From contig NZ_CP016359.1 in assembly GCF_001951155.1 (NCBI RefSeq), forward strand, positions 3,744,001-3,808,000: a stretch of 64,000 bases of DNA, in the 5' to 3' direction. The position numbers and the translations under genes are program-made. Below are positions 62,409 through 64,000 of this stretch, in pieces (the stretch's first letter is position 1; every line of letters starts with the position of its first letter). A model generated the notes under the pieces. The model did not search any database. It saw nothing but the letters and a program-made list of their open reading frames with translations, and had not been told where the DNA came from. Origin of the DNA: Christiangramia flava JLT2011. GTDB lineage: Bacteria > Bacteroidota > Bacteroidia > Flavobacteriales > Flavobacteriaceae.

Positions 62409-62933
62409 ATGAAATTTATAAAATTAAGTTTAGCGGCTGTTGCAGCATTTGGCCTTTTCAGTTTTACTACTGCCTGTGACGAAAACACCATGAATCAGAT
62501 GGAGAATAATAGAATGAATAATATGATGAATGAACATAATATGGAGAATCAATCCCAACAAAAGGACGTTCCTGCCCGAATAGCATATTATATGGAAATT
62601 AAGAATGCTTTGGTAGCAGATGATTTTCAAGCAACCCGGGATGCCGCCAAAATCATGGTGGAAAATGATAAGGAATTCACCACCATGGCTAATGCCATAG
62701 CGAATTCAGCTGATTTAATGGAACAGCGAAAAAATTTCAAAAAATTGTCGGCTGCAATTTATAAAGATGTCAATGATAATGAAATCAATACCACACTTTA
62801 TTGGAATCGGTGCCCCATGGCAATGGGAGGCGAAGGTGCCAATTGGTTAAGTATGCAGGAAAAGATCCAAAACCCATATATGGGGCAGAAAATGCCCGGA
62901 TGTGGTTCTGTAAAGGAAACTCTTAAAAAGTAA
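62409..62933 (+). CDS. DUF3347 lipoprotein 2
   Basis: The 174-residue lipoprotein has lipobox FTTACD, an Asn/Met-rich linker (MNNMMNEHNMENQ), and a DUF3347 helical domain ending NRCPMAMGGEGANWLS and NPYMGQKMPGCG. It closely parallels the tail of the cusB-type gene upstream and the lipoprotein at 26815. The Met-rich linker and the Cys-Pro-Met/Cys-Gly pair suggest Cu(I) binding in the periplasm. It is the last gene of the plus-strand copper operon. Confidence 0.87.
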   Translation: MKFIKLSLAAVAAFGLFSFTTACDENTMNQMENNRMNNMMNEHNMENQSQQKDVPARIAYYMEIKNALVADDFQATRDAAKIMVENDKEFTTMANAIANSADLMEQRKNFKKLSAAIYKDVNDNEINTTLYWNRCPMAMGGEGANWLSMQEKIQNPYMGQKMPGCGSVKETLKK

Positions 62934-63013
62934 TAGGAAGTCCTGTTGAAGGGTAAGAGGTTCATTAGGATTTCTTGCCCTTTCTTCAGGCACTATCCCC
63001 CAGTAGAATAATT

Positions 63014-64000
63014 ATGAATGCTAAAATAGAAAGATTTTACGATGAAGATTTAGCCCACGCATCCTATACTATTTTAAGCAGCGATGAAATAGTATTGATC
63101 GACCCTGCAAGAAACCCCCAACCCTATTACGATTTTGCCAAAAAGCACAATGCCAATATTATTGCAGTAATTGAGACCCATTTGCATGCCGATTTTGTTA
63201 GTAGCCATTTGCAGATTCAGAAGGAAAAAGGAGCAGTTATTTATGCCAGTAAGTTTGCTGATGCCAAATATTCTCATATTAGCTTCGATCAGGATGATGT
63301 CCTGGCACTTGGCAAAATTGAATTGAAAGCCCTAAACACTCCGGGACATTCCCCCGACAGTATTTGCATTTTGCTTTTAGATGAACAGGACACCCAACAG
63401 GCCGTTTTTACAGGAGATACGTTATTCGTTGGGGACGTAGGCCGGCCTGACCTTCGCGAAGAAGATGGGGATTTGGCCACACAGGAAAAAGAAATGGCCC
63501 GTCAAATGTATTTCTCAACTCGTAACGTATTGATGAAATTGGGTAAAGACGTGGAAGTGTATCCTGCTCATGGTGCAGGATCCCTTTGTGGCAAAAACAT
63601 AAGTAGTGACCTATCCAGTACGATTGGACGCGAATTGAAAAGGAACCCCGCATTACAGCCTATGGATGAAGATACTTTTATTGATTTTCTACTGGAGGAT
63701 CAGCCTTTCATCCCAAAATATTTCAAACATGATGTTTCCTTAAATAGAAATGGTGCTGATTCATTTGAAGAAAGCATAAATTCCATACCCTTAGCTGAAA
63801 ATGAAACATTTCAGGGTGGTATCGCGATCATCGATGCCCGTTCCCAGCAAGAGTTCAAATCAGGTCATCACCAGGGCGCAATAAATATAGCCGCCGGTGG
63901 TAAGTTTGAAACCTGGTTGGGCACTATTTTATCGCCTAAAGAACCATTCTATCTCGTAGCGGAAAACAAAGAAATCCTGAAAAAACTATTGGAGAAGACC
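63014..64000 (+). CDS. Persulfide dioxygenase-like MBL/rhodanese protein 2 (3' end outside window)
   Basis: ATG at 63014 opens a frame that runs to the window edge (329 codons). It shows the same metal-binding series as the 9739 product: ETHLHADFVSSH, GHSPDSI, FTGDTLFVGDVGRPDLR and YPAHGAGSLCGKN. It then enters the first rhodanese-like domain (IAIIDARSQQEFKSGHHQG), whose active-site position again appears to lack cysteine. It is a diverged paralogue. No GTAAC-N4-GTTAC operator lies in the 80 bp upstream, so its control differs. The second rhodanese domain, if present, is outside the window. Confidence 0.9.
   Translation, partial: MNAKIERFYDEDLAHASYTILSSDEIVLIDPARNPQPYYDFAKKHNANIIAVIETHLHADFVSSHLQIQKEKGAVIYASKFADAKYSHISFDQDDVLALGKIELKALNTPGHSPDSICILLLDEQDTQQAVFTGDTLFVGDVGRPDLREEDGDLATQEKEMARQMYFSTRNVLMKLGKDVEVYPAHGAGSLCGKNISSDLSSTIGRELKRNPALQPMDEDTFIDFLLEDQPFIPKYFKHDVSLNRNGADSFEESINSIPLAENETFQGGIAIIDARSQQEFKSGHHQGAINIAAGGKFETWLGTILSPKEPFYLVAENKEILKKLLEKT

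Overview
The window is AT-rich DNA from a Bacteroidota bacterium, most likely a marine Flavobacteriaceae (Gramella/Salegentibacter/Zunongwangia-like). Three things point there. Promoters match TTTG-N19-TAnnTTTG. There are no convincing Shine-Dalgarno sequences. The gene families are typical of that group: DUF3347 and HYC_CC_PP-type copper proteins, DUF6660, CzcA-TolC fusions and short JAB/RadC proteins. No rRNA, tRNA, IS element or CRISPR array is visible.

Region 1 (1-13.0 kb) is a sulfur-compound locus. It holds two metallophosphoesterases (one SoxB-like), a periplasmic DsrE-like protein, a DsbD/TlpA thiol-redox pair, a Crp/Fnr regulator, a split YeeE/YedE (thiosulfate-type) transporter, an MFS carrier, a persulfide-dioxygenase-like MBL/rhodanese protein, a methyltransferase, a rhodanese and a TauE/SafE exporter. 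Four promoters here carry a 14-bp GTAAC-N4-GTTAC operator. In three of them the operator centre lies exactly 33 bp from a TAnnTTTG -7 element. This suggests a small sulfur regulon run by the embedded Crp/Fnr protein. A second MBL/rhodanese gene starts at the right edge (63.0 kb) without this operator.

Region 2 (13.1-18.2 kb) looks like a patch of island DNA. An alpha/beta hydrolase and an ECF sigma factor with a membrane partner lie between two diverged intergenic repeats. Next come a chimeric gene (RadC N-terminus joined to an unknown 300-residue tail), ssb, and a nested inverted repeat that folds best as a minus-strand RNA.

Region 3 (18.2-31.5 kb) is a metal-resistance block with many scars. 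It has an intact Zn/Cd P1B-ATPase followed by a 5'-truncated CDF transporter, a frameshifted PepSY protein, a CopA C-terminal fragment, a truncated small gene, and a broken copper-storage protein joined to a broken lipoprotein. Intact members include DUF305, a K+ channel, a membrane-anchored GltB-like protein, DUF2231, a haem-binding protein, a DUF3347 lipoprotein and a multicopper oxidase fused to a CopB-like barrel.

Region 4 (32.2-52.7 kb) is two long minus-strand operons. One runs STAS, P1B-4 ATPase, Fur, lipoamide dehydrogenase, NhaA, CDF (frameshifted), LspA and a Ca2+/cation exchanger. The other runs DUF6660 lipoprotein, CzcA-TolC fusion, CzcB, PII and Fur, with STAS, SHOCT, zinc-ribbon, YceI, bestrophin and MgtC genes further along. 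Each operon contains a Fur-family gene and is preceded by the same palindrome, TGCA(C/A)A-GGG-TGTGCA. A thiolase gene follows at 53-54 kb.

Region 5 (54.3-62.9 kb) is a plus-strand copper-efflux operon: HYC_CC_PP protein, CusA, CusC, CusB with an N-terminal metal-binding motif and C-terminal DUF3347, an HMA-AraC hybrid regulator, and a DUF3347 lipoprotein.
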